Assembly (NCBI GenBank): GCA_022647565.1
Contig: JALCLA010000003.1
Coordinates: 248,001-312,000 of the forward strand
Direction of reading: 5' to 3'
Length of the DNA: 64,000 bases
DNA from: Chiayiivirga sp.
GTDB taxonomy: Bacteria; Pseudomonadota; Gammaproteobacteria; Xanthomonadales; Xanthomonadaceae
The notes below the pieces were generated by a model. It saw only the letters and a list, made by a program, of their open reading frames with translations. It made no database searches and was not told where the DNA came from. The position numbers and the translations under genes are program-made. Below, piece after piece: positions 1-8,447 of the stretch; the stretch's first letter is position 1; the number at the start of each line of letters is the position of its first letter.

Positions 1-1246
1 CTTGCGCGATATCACGCTCCCTCGCGGCTTTTCTCTCGGCCATGCTCACGGCCGCCAATGCCACGAGAAGACCCATCACGAACACGAGTGACACACTCGC
101 GCCAACCCAGTAGCGCCTCAACATACGGCGAACGCGGTAACCCCATGCATCACCACGAGCCCGCACGGGTTGCAAGCAACGGTAGTTGTCGATGTCTTGA
201 CGCAACGCCTCGACCGATGCGTAACGAGCCTCAGGCTCGGGTCGAGTCGCCTTGTGGACGATGGCGTCGAGATCGCCACGCAGTCGTCGTGCGGCTTCGC
301 CCGTCGCCTTCGTGCTCGGCGCGGGCGGCGGGCCGGCGATCGACCGCTGTAGCATGGCCATCGTCCCCTGACGCACGAGGCTTCCCCATGGCGGTTGCCC
401 CACGAGCAGCTCGTGTAGCAGCAGACCCAGCGCGTAGACGTCGGTCGACGTGGTTTCGGGCTCGCCGGCCAGTTGCTCGGGCGCCGCGTATTCGGGTGTC
501 AGTCGATGGGTCCGCGTGACTGTCTCTTTGGAGTCCGTGTCGTCGATCATCCGCGAGATGCCGAAGTCGAGCAGTGCAACGCGGCCATCGTCGCGCACCA
601 GGATGTTCTGCGGCTTCAGGTCGCGATGCACGATGAGATGACGATGTGCGAAAGCCACTGCGTCGCAGACCTGTTGGAACAAGGTCAACCGCGCGTCGAG
701 GTCCAGCGCATGCGCCTTCGCGTGGGCGGCCAGCGGCGTACCGGCGACAAACTCCATCACCATGTACGGACGACCGCTGGGCGTGCTGCCCGCATCGAGC
801 AAGCGAGCGATCCCCGGGTGATCGAGGCGAGCGAGCAGACGTTGCTCGCGAAGGAATCGCGGAATGTCGCCAGGCTCGCCATCCCGCAGAAGCTTCACGG
901 CGACCTGTTGATCGAACTGTCCGTCGTTGCGAATGCCCAACCAGACGTCACCGCTACCACCCCGACCGATGCGATGTTGCAAGGTCCACTGACCCAGTTG
1001 CATGCCCGTCTCGGTGGCAGGGAGCGCTTCGGCGACCGGGTCTTCGAGGTAGCCGTCCGACGAAGCGATGGCGACCAGAAGTTCCATCACTTCCTGACAC
1101 AGGGCCATATCGTCGCCGCACGCGCGTCGCACGAAGGCTTCGCGCACGGACTCATCCTGATCGAGCGCCTCATCGAGTAGAGCCTCGATTCGCGCAAAAC
1201 GCCGTATCGCCGCTTCGTCCACGAAGCGTTCCTCAGCGTGTCGCAT
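1..1246 (-). CDS. Serine/threonine protein kinase, transmembrane (3' end outside window)
   Basis: A Hanks-type kinase that phosphorylates proteins on Ser/Thr at the inner membrane. The readable 415 residues start with a helical region of about 85 residues, then show the glycine-rich loop GRGGSGDVW, the lysine in QVAVKLL, the catalytic loop HRDLKPQN, the DFG motif LLDFGIS and the APE motif YAAPEQ. A membrane segment (GASVSLVFVMGLLVALAAV) follows near residues 380-400, after which the window ends. Relatives usually carry TPR repeats beyond this point, which cannot be seen here. The start ATG lies 14 bp inside the end of the upstream ECF sigma gene, so the two are translationally coupled. Kinase identity is certain; its targets are unknown. 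Confidence 0.93.
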   Translation of the reverse strand, partial: MRHAEERFVDEAAIRRFARIEALLDEALDQDESVREAFVRRACGDDMALCQEVMELLVAIASSDGYLEDPVAEALPATETGMQLGQWTLQHRIGRGGSGDVWLGIRNDGQFDQQVAVKLLRDGEPGDIPRFLREQRLLARLDHPGIARLLDAGSTPSGRPYMVMEFVAGTPLAAHAKAHALDLDARLTLFQQVCDAVAFAHRHLIVHRDLKPQNILVRDDGRVALLDFGISRMIDDTDSKETVTRTHRLTPEYAAPEQLAGEPETTSTDVYALGLLLHELLVGQPPWGSLVRQGTMAMLQRSIAGPPPAPSTKATGEAARRLRGDLDAIVHKATRPEPEARYASVEALRQDIDNYRCLQPVRARGDAWGYRVRRMLRRYWVGASVSLVFVMGLLVALAAVSMAERKAARERDIAQ

Positions 1247-1823
1247 GTCCGTCCTCGATCGTAAGGGCGGATTCGCCCAGCTCGCGATAAAGCCACGCCC
1301 GCGCCTTCAGCCAGTCGCGGCGCACGGTCCGATCGGTGATCCCAAGTGCATCAGCCGTCTCGACTTCGCTGAACCCGGCAAAGAAGCGACACTCCACGAC
1401 ACGGGCCAGCCGGGGACTCAAGGATGCGAGGCGCTCCACGGCATCGCTGACCAGCAGGATCTGCTCGTCGTCGGCATCGATGCCGACGAGGTCGTCATTC
1501 AGCTCCACGAGCTCGACACCGAAGTTGCGCTTGGCCGTGCGCCGCGCGAGGACGTCGTTCACCAGGACCTGCCGCATCGCCAACGCCGCCGTGGCGAGAA
1601 AGTGCTGTCGATCCTTCCAGCCGTGCGAGCGATGCAATTTCAGCCACGCCTCGTTGACCAGCGCGGTAGTGCACAGCGTCCCGCCGGCGCGCGCACGGAA
1701 ACGCTCGCGCCGAGCGATGCCGCGCAGATCGGCATACAGCACGCCCACCAGCATCTCCAAGGGCGTGGCCTCGGCTTCAGCGGCCTCCATAGTGTTTGGA
1801 ACATCAAGCTCAATGGACATCAT
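1233..1823 (-). CDS. ECF-type RNA polymerase sigma factor
   Basis: A 196-residue sigma-70 family regulator of the extracytoplasmic-function type, which redirects RNA polymerase to a special promoter set. Region 2 is seen at about residues 50-95 (TTALVNEAWLKLHRSHGWKD, then HFLATAALAMRQVLVNDVLARR). Region 4 with its helix-turn-helix lies at about 140-185 (LSPRLARVVECRFFAGFSEVETADALGITDRTVRRDW). The layout matches the sigma-70 ECF-like Pfam family that often sits next to TPR Ser/Thr kinases, and its stop overlaps the kinase start. No anti-sigma factor is present, so the kinase may control it; that is an inference. Two adjacent start codons (MM) are possible. Confidence 0.92.
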   Translation of the reverse strand: MMSIELDVPNTMEAAEAEATPLEMLVGVLYADLRGIARRERFRARAGGTLCTTALVNEAWLKLHRSHGWKDRQHFLATAALAMRQVLVNDVLARRTAKRNFGVELVELNDDLVGIDADDEQILLVSDAVERLASLSPRLARVVECRFFAGFSEVETADALGITDRTVRRDWLKARAWLYRELGESALTIEDGHATR

Positions 1824-1934
1824 TGAAGTCTCGCACAGCTACTGATCGGGTCGAGCATCCCCGGCCGTTGCAGGGTTCTCCTCGCTGGGAGCCCGTGGCA
1901 CTCTTGTCGACCACAAGCATAGGTGAGTGCGAAC

Positions 1935-3140
1935 ATGAGTTCATTTCATTGGCACCCGCTCCGGCGCGCGCAGGACTTCATCCGTAGCGAAGCGGCCGGC
2001 GGCGTGGTCCTGATGGTGGCCGCTGCCTCGGCGCTGATCGTGGCCAACTCACCACTGAGCGATTCCTACACCAGTCTATTGCAGAGCTATCTCGGGCCAC
2101 TGAGTGTCCTGCACTGGATCAACGACGGTCTCATGGCGATCTTCTTCCTCCTGGTGGGTTTGGAGATCAAACGCGAGACGCTCGATGGTGAACTCTCCAC
2201 ATGGTCCAAGCGCGTTCTCCCGGGCCTATGCGCGATTGGCGGCATGGTGGTGCCCGCCCTGATCTACCTCAGCTTCAATCTCGACTCGCCTGACGCGATA
2301 CGGGGCTGGGCCATTCCCACGGCCACCGATATCGCCTTTGCACTCGGTGTGTTGTCGCTGCTTGGTCCGCGAGTGCCCGTGTCGCTCAAGGTGTTCCTGA
2401 CTGCACTCGCCATCATCGATGACTTGGGGGCGGTGATCATCATTGCGCTGTTCTACACCGACAGTCTGCGCCTGGCGGCGCTGATCGGCGCCGCCGCCGT
2501 GGTGGTGGCGCTGATCGGACTCAATCGTTTCCGCGTGCGCGTGATATGGCCTTACCTGTTGCTGGGGCTGGTGTTGTGGTGGCTGGTCCTCCTGTCCGGC
2601 GTACACGCAACGCTCGCAGGCGTGGCGTTGGCGCTGACGCTCCCGCTCGATGCGACCGGTGACCAAAGGACGGATGCCGACGAGGATCACTCTCCGCTGC
2701 TGCGCGTCGAGCACGCGTTGCATCGTGTCGTGCCGTTCCTGATCATTCCGGTGTTCGGATTCGCCAATGCGGGGCTGTCGTTTGCCGGGATCGGCTGGGA
2801 ACAGGTGGTGGCACCTCTCACTCTTGGTGTGGCAGCAGGCCTGCTGTTCGGGAAACTAGTCGGTGTGCTCGGCGTGGCCTGGATCGCTGTGCACTTCGGC
2901 GTGGCGCGGCTGCCCGCCGGGACCGGTTGGGCTCAGATGGCCGGCGTCGCCGCATTGTGCGGCATCGGTTTCACGATGAGTCTCTTCATCGGCATGCTCG
3001 CCTTCGCACAGTCTCCTGTTCTCCAGGAGGAAGTGAAGCTCGGTATCCTCTCCGGGTCGCTGATTGCCGGCCTGGTGGGCGCATTGCTGCTCGCGCTGTC
3101 AAGCCGACCGACGCCAAGGCCAACTCCCCGCGAAGACTGA
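1935..3140 (+). CDS. nhaA: Na+/H+ antiporter NhaA
   Basis: An inner-membrane antiporter that expels Na+ in exchange for protons and helps in salt and alkaline tolerance. The protein is about 401 residues, close to the 388 of E. coli, with about twelve membrane helices. The ion-binding signature [18 protein letters not shown] is intact, including the paired aspartates needed for Na+ binding. The helix near GRLFAF-type ends is represented by [11 protein letters not shown] chose ATG at 1935 because AGGTGAG stands 7 bp upstream; a GTG at 1923 would add four residues. It is transcribed away from the sigma-kinase pair and has no evident operon partner. Confidence 0.95.
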   Translation: MSSFHWHPLRRAQDFIRSEAAGGVVLMVAAASALIVANSPLSDSYTSLLQSYLGPLSVLHWINDGLMAIFFLLVGLEIKRETLDGELSTWSKRVLPGLCAIGGMVVPALIYLSFNLDSPDAIRGWAIPTATDIAFALGVLSLLGPRVPVSLKVFLTALAIIDDLGAVIIIALFYTDSLRLAALIGAAAVVVALIGLNRFRVRVIWPYLLLGLVLWWLVLLSGVHATLAGVALALTLPLDATGDQRTDADEDHSPLLRVEHALHRVVPFLIIPVFGFANAGLSFAGIGWEQVVAPLTLGVAAGLLFGKLVGVLGVAWIAVHFGVARLPAGTGWAQMAGVAALCGIGFTMSLFIGMLAFAQSPVLQEEVKLGILSGSLIAGLVGALLLALSSRPTPRPTPRED

Positions 3141-3349
3141 ATCGGCCCGGCTCTGCCGCCGGAAGCGGACCGGAGAGTCTGATCACAATCGTTACTCGAT
3201 CGCGCGCGCCTGCCGCAGCGCCCGACGCCGGTAAAAGTTCATGTTTGCGGACAAGACGATCGCTGTAAGCCCAACGCGCCCATGCCGGCGATTGAACCAG
3301 TCTGGCCCTTTCGCGCACCTTAGGTAGGCGAAGGGAACGGGGGACGACG

Positions 3350-3904
3350 GTGGAGCGGCATACGCAGCGGATCTACGACGAGTATCTGGTCTCCGCTTCG
3401 ATCGCAGGCGACGCTGATTCGCTGTCGCGCCTGGTTATCCGGTGGCAACCACGTCTGTTCCGGCACGTCTGGAGGATGCTGGGTGACATCGACAGGGCGA
3501 AAGACGTCGTGCAGGACGTCTGGATGGAGATTCTTTGTGGCCTGCCGAGGCTGGACGATACCGCGGCGTTCCCCTCGTGGGCCTACCGAATCGCCACTCG
3601 TCGTTGTTACCGAGAGTTCGGCCGGATCGACCGAACACCGAGCGATCTTGATGAAGACGATTCCTTGGCCATCCCCGCCCCGGTGACAGACTCAGGAGAG
3701 TTCGCGGCAGAAGTAGCCGAAGTGGTCGCGGCGATAGCCCAGCTTCCTGCCCTTCAACGCGCAGCGTCGGCGTTGTTCTACATCGACGAATTGAGCGTGG
3801 CGGAGATCGCCATCGCAATGGACGTTCCACCGGGAACGGTTAAGACCCGGCTGATGCATGCGCGGCGTAAGGTCCGCGTGTTACTCGAAGGAGAGAGCTC
3901 GTGA
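3350..3904 (+). CDS. ECF-type RNA polymerase sigma factor (RpoE-like)
   Basis: A 184-residue ECF sigma factor. Region 2 is at about residues 22-95 (LVIRWQPRLFRHVWRMLGD, DVVQDVWMEIL, FPSWAYRIATRRC) and region 4 at 125-175 (LPALQRAASALFYIDELSVAEIAIAMDVPPGTVKTRLMHARRKV). It starts with GTG after a purine-rich stretch GGGGGA. Its stop overlaps the start of the following membrane-protein gene by 4 bp (GTGA), so the two are made together. By family analogy the partner may control its activity, but that is inference. Confidence 0.92.
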   Translation: MERHTQRIYDEYLVSASIAGDADSLSRLVIRWQPRLFRHVWRMLGDIDRAKDVVQDVWMEILCGLPRLDDTAAFPSWAYRIATRRCYREFGRIDRTPSDLDEDDSLAIPAPVTDSGEFAAEVAEVVAAIAQLPALQRAASALFYIDELSVAEIAIAMDVPPGTVKTRLMHARRKVRVLLEGESS

Positions 3905-4281
3905 GCAAGATCGACGAACTGATCAGTGGCGCGTTGACGGAAGAGGACCGCGCCTTGTTGGCTCGACATGGGGAACCTGGCTACATCTCCCAAGCTTTTG
4001 GGATCTTCCGCGGACCGATGGCAAAAGTTATGTGGTTGGTCAACGTCGCGGCAGGAGTCGCATTCGTGGCGGGAGCGTATGCGGTCTGGCAGTCGTGGGG
4101 CGCATCCGATGCCTTGGTCGCGGTGAAATGGGGCGTCGTGTCGCTCCTCTTGTTGCAGATCACGGTGCTCTGCAAGACCTTCATGGGCAATCACCTCGAG
4201 GCCAATCGAATGCTGCGTGAACTCAAGCGCGTAGAACTGCAGGTGGCGATGATGCACGCCGATCAGCGCGCCTCGAAGTGA
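3901..4281 (+). CDS. DUF6768-like small membrane protein, possible partner of the ECF sigma factor
   Basis: A 126-residue protein beginning with a charged helix (SKIDELISGALTEEDRALLARHGEPGYISQAFGIFRG), followed by two membrane segments at about residues 43-65 and 75-100, and a basic amphipathic C-terminus (NRMLRELKRVELQVAMMHAD). This resembles the DUF6768 family, which I recall next to ECF sigma genes; the match is from memory. The GTG start overlaps the sigma factor stop. The topology would suit a membrane tether or anti-sigma-like partner, but no zinc-binding anti-sigma motif is present. Function unproven. Confidence 0.8.
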   Translation: MSKIDELISGALTEEDRALLARHGEPGYISQAFGIFRGPMAKVMWLVNVAAGVAFVAGAYAVWQSWGASDALVAVKWGVVSLLLLQITVLCKTFMGNHLEANRMLRELKRVELQVAMMHADQRASK

Positions 4282-4452
4282 AAGCCGACCCGGCGCGCCA
4301 GTGGCGCTTGGAGGCTCTTGGGTCGGCCCCTCCCGCGCCGCGCGGTTACCAGGCAACGCCGCCTCGCGTACGCTGGATGCGGGGCCAACTTTGTGATTGT
4401 CGACCCGGCACATCGAAAAATTTGTTGCGGGAAATAGAGTGCGCCCGTCCGA

Positions 4453-5421
4453 TCAGTCTCTTGCTGCAGCGCGTGATTTGACGAAACGTCGGGTAGCGTC
4501 CGTGGCGCGGACTCGGAAGCCGAGAAAGGTGCCATCGCCCATCCCGCTATCCACCTTCACCAAATCGCGATCAATAAGGTAGGCGAGTGCGGGATTGAGG
4601 CGCCGCGGCGACCAGTCGTACCGCTCTGCGATCGCTGGGGGATTGCCCGGGAAGTCAGGGTCGTTCTGCAGATCGGCGGCCAATTGGAGCGCATCCTTCG
4701 CCGGATCCCAGGGTTGGAACAACGCATCGAATTCGGCATAGAGCACCGGTCTGGCCACCACGAAACTGCCGCCGATGTATTCCTTGACCTTCAATCGGCC
4801 TCGCAATTCGTGGATCGCATCGGCGAGGTCGTCGCGCGACAACTCGGTGAGGGCCTGAAGTTGCACGTGCGAGAATTGGGGGTCATGGCTACATGCATGC
4901 TGTGTCTGCTCCACGAAAACTCGCACCAGCGCTGTTGCCGCGGGGGAGAGTCCGCTGCGAGGCGTAGCACGCGCGGCCGTCGGCGGAGGACCGAGTGGCG
5001 GCTTGCGAGTGATCCCGTGGATGTCGTAGATCAGCTGTCGAATGTCGGCATCGGGATCGAGAATCTCTGGGGAGTGCATGCCGCGGAGCAACGGCGGTAG
5101 CGCAGCGGCCGGCAAGCCTGATCGCACCGGTAGGACCGAGATACCTTCATTGATCATCCGCACCAGTCCGGCATCCAGTTCCTGATTCACCCAGAGCTTG
5201 GTCAGGGCAACCGGAGTCAGCAGGATGAGGAAGTGGGTGCACGCCCCCAGACCCTGATCAATCTTCTGCCGCAAGCTGTCTCCCGCGCGGATTTCCCAGC
5301 CGTCCCACCACGTATCCACGCCATGGGCGATCAGTGCTTCGGCGATGTGTCGGGCGAGCGCGCGATCTTCCGAAGCGTAACTGAGGAAAACCTTCTGCGA
5401 TCGTTGCTCGTCGACTTCCAC
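4453..5421 (-). CDS. TIR-domain protein with C-terminal winged-helix-like region
   Basis: A 322-residue protein with an N-terminal TIR domain (residues about 8-130). The domain starts KVFLSYASEDRALARHIA and includes WWDGWEIRAGDSLRQKI and LWVNQELDAGL. Glu81 in the last motif is at the position of the NAD-hydrolysing glutamate of SARM1-type TIR domains. The rest (about 170-315) is soluble and looks like one or two winged-helix modules (LSRDDLADAIHELRGRLKV; WSPRRLNPALAYLIDRDLVKV). TIR proteins often act in anti-phage NAD depletion, which is possible here but unproven. GTG at 5421 is the only reasonable start downstream of an in-frame TAA at 5491-5493; the frame is open back to that stop and then through the upstream fragment, so the gene may be the 3' part of a broken longer one. 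Confidence 0.85.
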   Translation of the reverse strand: MEVDEQRSQKVFLSYASEDRALARHIAEALIAHGVDTWWDGWEIRAGDSLRQKIDQGLGACTHFLILLTPVALTKLWVNQELDAGLVRMINEGISVLPVRSGLPAAALPPLLRGMHSPEILDPDADIRQLIYDIHGITRKPPLGPPPTAARATPRSGLSPAATALVRVFVEQTQHACSHDPQFSHVQLQALTELSRDDLADAIHELRGRLKVKEYIGGSFVVARPVLYAEFDALFQPWDPAKDALQLAADLQNDPDFPGNPPAIAERYDWSPRRLNPALAYLIDRDLVKVDSGMGDGTFLGFRVRATDATRRFVKSRAAARD

Positions 5422-5490
5422 CGGCGACTCGTCGTCCTGTTCCTCAACGCCCGCGCTGGCAGTCTCGGCAACACCCAGTGCGTTGCGTAC

Positions 5491-5709
5491 TTAGGCAACG
5501 AGAGCTTCCGAGCCTTCAATGTCTACCTGCATTTCTTCAAGCGAGGTGGCTCGTACGACGACGGTAGGAAACTCGCCCGTGTCCGGATCTCGGATCCCCG
5601 AGATGCGTTCGCGGAGTTGATCGACGATCTGCTGCAGGACCTCCGCCATAAACTGGTCGTGGAAAGTCGCCGGATCGAAGGGCTTGCCGTTGAATTCAAG
5701 TCGGACCAT
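5491..5709 (-). CDS. Small ORF in frame with the TIR gene; probable detached N-terminal part
   Basis: A 72-residue reading frame starting MVRLEFNGKPFDP with GGAA just upstream and ending ...DIEGSEALVA before a TAA. It has no signal peptide or membrane segment; it looks like a small alpha/beta domain (VLQQIVDQLRERI, then TVVVRATSLEEMQVDIEG). The next codons in the same frame (VRNALGVAET...) lead without another stop into the TIR domain 69 bp downstream. The simplest reading is one gene of about 418 codons with a nonsense mutation or sequencing error at 5491-5493. Two separate coupled genes remain possible. Confidence 0.6.
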   Translation of the reverse strand: MVRLEFNGKPFDPATFHDQFMAEVLQQIVDQLRERISGIRDPDTGEFPTVVVRATSLEEMQVDIEGSEALVA

Positions 5710-6065
5710 CGGGATTCCATAGGATCGGTAGCCGGCGACTCCCACTAGATAGAGCAGTTGGCAGAGACGAGTTGGAGCATCGCTGCCTGTGGTCTAGTGG
5801 GGTCTCGCGGCCAGCGAGGGTATCGCGTCTCTCTCTGAACGTCCCGCTTTCTCGTGACGTTGCGTGGCAGGAGAGTGGGTTGAGCCGCCCCAGGCCGCAG
5901 AACTAGCTTCGATTGGATCGGATACGAATGAGGGCGCGAGTGATCGGACGCAGGCACCTACTGGCCTGCCGTTCGCGCAGAGCTTCGAGTACACACTGTG
6001 GGCAGCTGTGTTGCCGCCGGAGCCGAGAGCGAGCTTCGCGTGAGGCTAGAACGATCGCTTCAGTG
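5710..6065. other. Intergenic stretch without a recognisable gene
   Basis: About 350 bp between the TIR unit and the truncated gene copy. I see no long reading frame with protein-like content, no tRNA and no terminator with a T tract. It presumably holds the promoter of the TIR unit near 5720-5800. In the second copy of the neighbouring gene the sseB gene follows directly; here no usable sseB sequence follows. Confidence 0.5.
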
Positions 6066-6068
6066 AAC

Positions 6069-6696
6069 TCAGTTACCCGCCCACACTCGGTCCAGTGCAT
6101 CCTCCTGGATCGGCGCTGTCCAGTACGAGGTCCCGAGGCGACTGGCAAACTGGAACACGCCAGCGAAAGCACTGGGTGGCAAGGCCCGATGGCGCGTGAA
6201 CTGAGGCACCACCCGACGAGAAGTCTCGATCCGCTCGTAGGCGTTGAGGACCGAGCGCGACATCTCGCGTTCGGCCAGGCCCGGCGTGCCACCGTGACGT
6301 AGGAATGAGGCGCCGACGTTCTTGGCCGCCCACCACATCAATGCACACCCCTGACCAATTGAGTGTTGGGCGAACACGGGGCCCAGCATCGGTGCAATAC
6401 CCGTTGCTATCGCGGGATCCATGCGATGGGACGACAGCGCGTGCTCAGCGAAAGCCAAGGTCTCTGCTGTCGCCAGCGCGACCCAGGTATCCAGCAAGAC
6501 CTCACGGGTCTGGTCGGTATAGGTGATGGCTTGGAGATACTCCTTCAGGCGCAGGGGCAGCGAGCCGCGGGTTCCTTCGTCCCAGTGGATCGTCCAGTCG
6601 GCATCCTCGAGCTCTGCCATATCCCAGCCCGGGTCAGCCAGAGCGGCATCCAGCCGCAGGCGACGGTCGGCCGCTGGGACCAATACCCCGGATTGG
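6069..6696 (-). pseudogene. 5'-truncated copy of an uncharacterised gene (copy 1)
   Basis: About 205 codons, starting abruptly at GVLVPAADRRLRLDAAL and ending RVWAGN. The protein is about 90 percent identical by eye to the gene at 37.4-38.2 kb, and both stop at the same place. The second copy has about 75 more N-terminal residues, so this copy lost its front part at about position 6696. An ATG at 6683 gives an open frame of 204 residues, but it lacks the natural start and upstream region. The family is unknown to me: soluble, helix-rich, with a conserved MWWAAKNVGASFLRHGG segment. The truncation abuts a short repeat-bearing remnant, suggesting loss by a mobile element. Confidence 0.7.
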
Positions 6697-6947
6697 CGTC
6701 ATCTCGGTTTTCGTGCAGAATGTCCCGACCTGAGGTCTGATTCGTCTTAAATATCAATGGCGTAAGTCGGGTCTCGTTTTTCACGCGTTGCTGTTTTCGG
6801 TGCAGAAAGTCCCGACCTGATTCTGCGCCTTGCCGGCCTGACCTGCCTTACCTACAGTGCGCTGACGCCTATCCGGGACGCGCGGTTGGGGCGTGTGGGC
6901 TGATCAGCCCTTTGGCTCGGGCGTGAGATGCGTCGCTATCAGGAGTT
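6697..6947. repeat. Mobile-element remnant with two 21-bp direct repeats; no gene
   Basis: A near-identical 21-bp sequence beginning GTGCAGAA and ending CCCGACCTGA occurs at 6713-6733 and 6800-6820 (one mismatch), 87 bp apart in the same orientation. It sits exactly where the neighbouring gene copy is cut. Multiple directly repeated end sequences are typical of IS21-family termini, and the complete IS21 element at 38.3 kb shows the same arrangement with a different sequence. No transposase is left. The rest, up to 6947, holds no recognisable gene. Reading it as a solo IS end is inference. Confidence 0.45.
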
Positions 6948-8444
6948 TTAGGCAGGCTGCAGGAGCCGGTCGGCCACGTGGCGGCGAATGATTGGGACAA
7001 CTGCGCCGCCACCTACGATATTGACGATATCGGAGGCCGCTGCTCGGCAGACCCCTCCCCATGCGGGCGAGCTTCCGATCGACGCATGCGCCGCATAGTC
7101 CGTAATGACCTGTGCGGTGTGACTTGCGGTGGGTGTGCACAGCACCTGCTCTGTCTGCACGCGCGGCACCGCACGCTGCACGACGAACCCACCACCACGC
7201 GAATCGCGCGCGGCGTGCTGGCACAGATCGGCCCAGCGATCGACGTTCGGATAGGTCGCCTGCACCCGTGACCAGAAGCTACCCGTCTCATGGGCGCGCC
7301 CCACGAACACCTCGTTGCCGCCATAGCTCCAGCTACGCTTGAGCACGAAGGCTTCCGGCTCAGCGCTGACCTGTGCGACAAGATCGTGTGCGCGGGCATC
7401 CTTGTGGGATTCATCGACGATCAGCGAGCGCGTCCACGGGACCGACATTCGAATCGCCTGACGCTCAGCGTCGTCGAGACCCATCGCTTGTGAAAGGTCC
7501 AGCGACTCGAGGGATTGCGAGAGCAACGCCAGGGTCGACTTCATTTCCAGATGGGGCGTCGGCCGGTTCAACACGAGCGTGCCGTGGCGCGTCGACGCGG
7601 TCATAGCCCTCTCGAGATCCGGCGCGGGAGCGGCATCTAAGCGACTCACGAACAGGTGTCGGTAGACCAGCTGCAGCGGCTGCCCGTGGTAAAGGAGATA
7701 GCCACGCTGCCAGGTGAGCTCGTCCGGATGAACGATGTGTGTATCCAGTCCCGCGCGGCGGAATCGATCACGCAGGAAGCGCAGTTCGGTCAATTGCGCG
7801 TCTGCGCGCCGGCACAGGAGTCCGACGCTGCGGAGTTCGTCGACGCGATTCTTCGCGTGCACTTCAATCAAGGCCTGCAACAACGCGAGTGCATTGGACC
7901 CGTTGGCCTCGATCAGGTCCGGCAGGTCTCGGCGACCCGCGGCGAACGTGGCCAACCAGCTTTCTGCAGCAATGTCCGAGTAGCCCTGCATCGCGGGAAT
8001 CGTCGTATTGACCTCCAGTGCGTACAGCTCCGCGCCGCCGAGGAAGTCCACGCGCGCCACTGCCAAGCCCGAGGTACTTTCCCAAGTGGCTTGCACCAAG
8101 CGGCGCTCAGCGGCGCCCAGTGCGGCGAGCACGGCGCCTCGACGTGATCCTGCCATCCGCCAGCGCGCTGCTTTTGCCGTGGCGCTGAGCAATTGCGATG
8201 CGAGCGTGCCGCGACGTGCAATCTCCTCATCACTGAGTACCACCGGCAACGCTCCAATCGGAATGGAACGCACAGCGCCGTCAGGCTGCATGACGGCCAG
8301 CCCGGCATGGGCGGCGCGCTGGGCGAGCGCCGGGCCGAGCGCCGACGCCCGGTCCAACACCATCGCGACGAGCGGATGGGATGTCTCAAGATCGACAGAG
8401 GCTACGCGAGCACGACTGGCCTCTTGGCCGGGCTGGTCTTCCAC
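6948..8444 (-). CDS. ATP-grasp-like protein translationally linked to arsR
   Basis: A 498-residue soluble protein. The segment VLKRSWSYGGNEVFVG (about residues 375-390) looks like the nucleotide-binding strand-loop of ATP-grasp enzymes, with ALEVNTTIPAMQGYSDI near 175 and LNRPTPHLEMKSTLALL near 300. ATP-grasp enzymes join a carboxylate to an amine or thiol using ATP; glutathionylspermidine synthase is one possible relative. The GTG start is only 3 bp after the arsR stop, so the two form one operon and the gene is probably induced by arsenite or antimonite. A role in making a thiol or peptide for arsenic handling would fit but is speculation. Family assignment by motif only. Confidence 0.6.
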   Translation of the reverse strand: MEDQPGQEASRARVASVDLETSHPLVAMVLDRASALGPALAQRAAHAGLAVMQPDGAVRSIPIGALPVVLSDEEIARRGTLASQLLSATAKAARWRMAGSRRGAVLAALGAAERRLVQATWESTSGLAVARVDFLGGAELYALEVNTTIPAMQGYSDIAAESWLATFAAGRRDLPDLIEANGSNALALLQALIEVHAKNRVDELRSVGLLCRRADAQLTELRFLRDRFRRAGLDTHIVHPDELTWQRGYLLYHGQPLQLVYRHLFVSRLDAAPAPDLERAMTASTRHGTLVLNRPTPHLEMKSTLALLSQSLESLDLSQAMGLDDAERQAIRMSVPWTRSLIVDESHKDARAHDLVAQVSAEPEAFVLKRSWSYGGNEVFVGRAHETGSFWSRVQATYPNVDRWADLCQHAARDSRGGGFVVQRAVPRVQTEQVLCTPTASHTAQVITDYAAHASIGSSPAWGGVCRAAASDIVNIVGGGAVVPIIRRHVADRLLQPA

Positions 8445-8447
8445 ACC

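Noticed and set aside
4284..4327. Hairpin GCCGACCC/GGGTCGGC behind the ECF-DUF6768 pair
   Set aside because: An 8-bp stem with a long loop and no T run; too weak to call a terminator.
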